This document shows positions 62,969-64,000 of a stretch of 64,000 bases of DNA, one piece after another (within the stretch, counting starts at the first letter, position 1; each line of letters begins with the position of its first letter). The DNA comes from Chloroflexota bacterium. GTDB lineage: Bacteria > Chloroflexota > Anaerolineae > 4572-78 > J111. Below the pieces are notes generated by a model that worked only from the letters and a program-made list of their open reading frames with translations, was not told the DNA's origin and did no database searches. The translations under genes were made by a program, and so were the position numbers. The stretch covers positions 1 to 64,000 of the forward strand of contig BOKF01000034.1 of the NCBI GenBank assembly GCA_016860845.1. Direction: 5' to 3'.

Positions 62969-64000
62969 CTATTGTTCTGCCGCAATCTGCACCTGCTGGG
63001 GAAAAGTTACCCGGCTGGGATCGCCATCGGAGATGTAATATTCGTGAGGCTTCTGCTCAAAATAGGTCAGCCAATGATCCAGCGATGTAACCGTCACTTC
63101 CAACCGGGAGACATGAAAAGGCTCAAAGGTTTTATCAAAGGGTGACACATTGGGTCCGCCCCATGCCGCAGCATTGCCGGCGTAACTATAGCTATAATCA
63201 CCCCATTGGCCTGTCTTTAAAAAATCCAGGGTGTAGGGGAAGCCGCCAAAAGGCACCGACAAACTCTGGACTTTATAGCCCGGCGCCATTTCCTCAATGA
63301 CGTGCTGGCTCACTGCCAGTTCCCAATAGATGCGCTCCGCCGTTGCCACCGATAGGTCGGCGTGACTCACGGTATGGCTGCCGACTTCCATCCCCAGGTC
63401 AACCAACACTTGAATTTTTTCTTTGGCTAGCTCCGATTGCCCAAAAACAGAATAGTAATTGGCGTTATCATTACCCAAAACAAAAAAGGTGGCGCGGGTA
63501 GGCCAATCATTAACGTGCTGATGATGAAAATTTAAAATAATCCCAACAGCGCTATCGGCGTCTATGGTGCGATCAGCCAGCACCCGAAATTGGCTGATGT
63601 CGGAGTCGTCGAAGGTAAGGGCAATGGGTTTTTTACCGGGGGGGACATCGGGCAAGCCGCGAATAATGTCAATAAAATTAACCGGATAGTAACCTTCTTG
63701 GTAAAGCCGCTCCAAATCGGCGCGGAGATTATCAGGAGTACGCTGGTAACGCTGCTCCGGGTAGCCAATGCGGTGATATTCCAGAACCATCACTTTGCCT
63801 AATTCATTGGCGCCGGCAAAATAAGGGGCCGGGCCAGGCTGTAAAGTTGGCTGCGCGGCGGGCAGCACCAGCGAGCGCTGTCCTTCATTGAGCAGCATTT
63901 CACTGCGCGGGGTCGGCGTTACAAAAACAATGCGCGGCTTGGAGGAAGTGGACTGCCCCCATTGCATGAGATTACAGGCAACCAGGGTTAACCCCATCAA
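62969..64000 (-). CDS. Polysaccharide deacetylase lipoprotein, 5-prime end outside the window
   Basis: At least 343 residues of a secreted NodB-type polysaccharide deacetylase are present. The N-terminus in the window reads MGLTLVAC, a lipobox with its lipidated cysteine, but the signal peptide before it is too short, so the real start lies beyond 64000. The catalytic motifs are intact: LTFDDSD (motif 1), SHTVSHADLS (zinc His residues) and VPFGGFP (motif 3, with V in place of R). HRIGYP precedes. It ends 5 bp from the convergent selB stop. It would deacetylate cell-wall or capsular sugars outside the membrane. Confidence 0.85.
   Translation of the reverse strand: MMGLTLVACNLMQWGQSTSSKPRIVFVTPTPRSEMLLNEGQRSLVLPAAQPTLQPGPAPYFAGANELGKVMVLEYHRIGYPEQRYQRTPDNLRADLERLYQEGYYPVNFIDIIRGLPDVPPGKKPIALTFDDSDISQFRVLADRTIDADSAVGIILNFHHQHVNDWPTRATFFVLGNDNANYYSVFGQSELAKEKIQVLVDLGMEVGSHTVSHADLSVATAERIYWELAVSQHVIEEMAPGYKVQSLSVPFGGFPYTLDFLKTGQWGDYSYSYAGNAAAWGGPNVSPFDKTFEPFHVSRLEVTVTSLDHWLTYFEQKPHEYYISDGDPSRVTFPQQVQIAAEQ

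Noticed and set aside
1..64000. Insertion sequences, integrases, toxin-antitoxin or defence genes
   Set aside because: No transposase DDE motif, integrase, restriction, Cas or toxin-antitoxin signature was found in any of the plausible coding regions.

Overview
The window looks like a chromosomal segment of an uncultured-type Chloroflexota bacterium, probably Anaerolineae or a relative. This is inferred from gene content: GAF and S41 protease genes beside smpB, large secreted proteins with DxDxDG calcium-binding repeats, TP-rich linkers and an xLPxxxK C-terminus, and a SelB gene. No rRNA or tRNA gene is present to fix the taxonomy. No CRISPR array, transposase, integrase or tRNA gene was found.

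Left flank (1-10.2 kb) is ordinary chromosome. A divergent gene runs off the left edge. Two GAF-domain paralogues follow on the plus strand. A minus-strand run encodes two S41 proteases, SmpB, a homocitrate-synthase-like enzyme and both subunits of an aconitase-family hydro-lyase. Then come a P-loop ATPase and an enolase-superfamily epimerase on the plus strand. Heptad repeats and a REP-like palindrome sit between or inside these genes.

10.2-59.4 kb is a very large exopolysaccharide/cell-surface locus, almost entirely on the minus strand. From upstream to downstream it has: a Wzz protein fused to a degenerate GGDEF domain, a double BcsB-like protein, Wzx flippase, an alkaline-phosphatase-superfamily hydrolase, a Wzy/O-antigen-ligase-type polymerase, several GT4 and one GT2 glycosyltransferases, two asparagine-synthetase-like ligases without the glutaminase cysteine, a sulfotransferase, an FG-GAP/ASPIC surface protein, a beta-helix protein (plus strand), a GHL10 lipoprotein, a deacetylase-like protein, three FemAB/GNAT-fold acyltransferases, an aspartate racemase, a CDP-alcohol phosphotransferase, an unusual nucleotidyltransferase-ApgM fusion, a GNAT enzyme, a CapK-like adenylate-forming enzyme, two 4-kb transglutaminase-like secreted paralogues, a GDP-mannose dehydrogenase and a secreted beta-propeller protein.

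The regulatory DNA explains how this locus is cut into transcription units. Three promoters (upstream of 59425, 32763 and 22322) carry the same direct repeat of a TTCAAAC-like 7-mer with 11-bp period, placed exactly 10 bp before a TATRNT -10 box. This is the geometry of a PhoB/OmpR-type activator site. A second promoter class (AACTAACC, 16 bp, then a T-A-rich -10) lies upstream of the two intervening minus-strand units and, on the plus strand, upstream of the beta-helix gene, which also has a leader with two tandem terminator-like hairpins.

Right flank (59.9-64 kb) is GC-richer ordinary chromosome: a coiled-coil protein and selB in an operon, convergent with a truncated polysaccharide-deacetylase lipoprotein gene.

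Most unusual content: the nucleotidyltransferase-phosphoglycerate-mutase fusion beside a CDP-alcohol transferase with an altered catalytic residue; the Wzz-GGDEF fusion with BcsB but no BcsA; and the two promoter classes.
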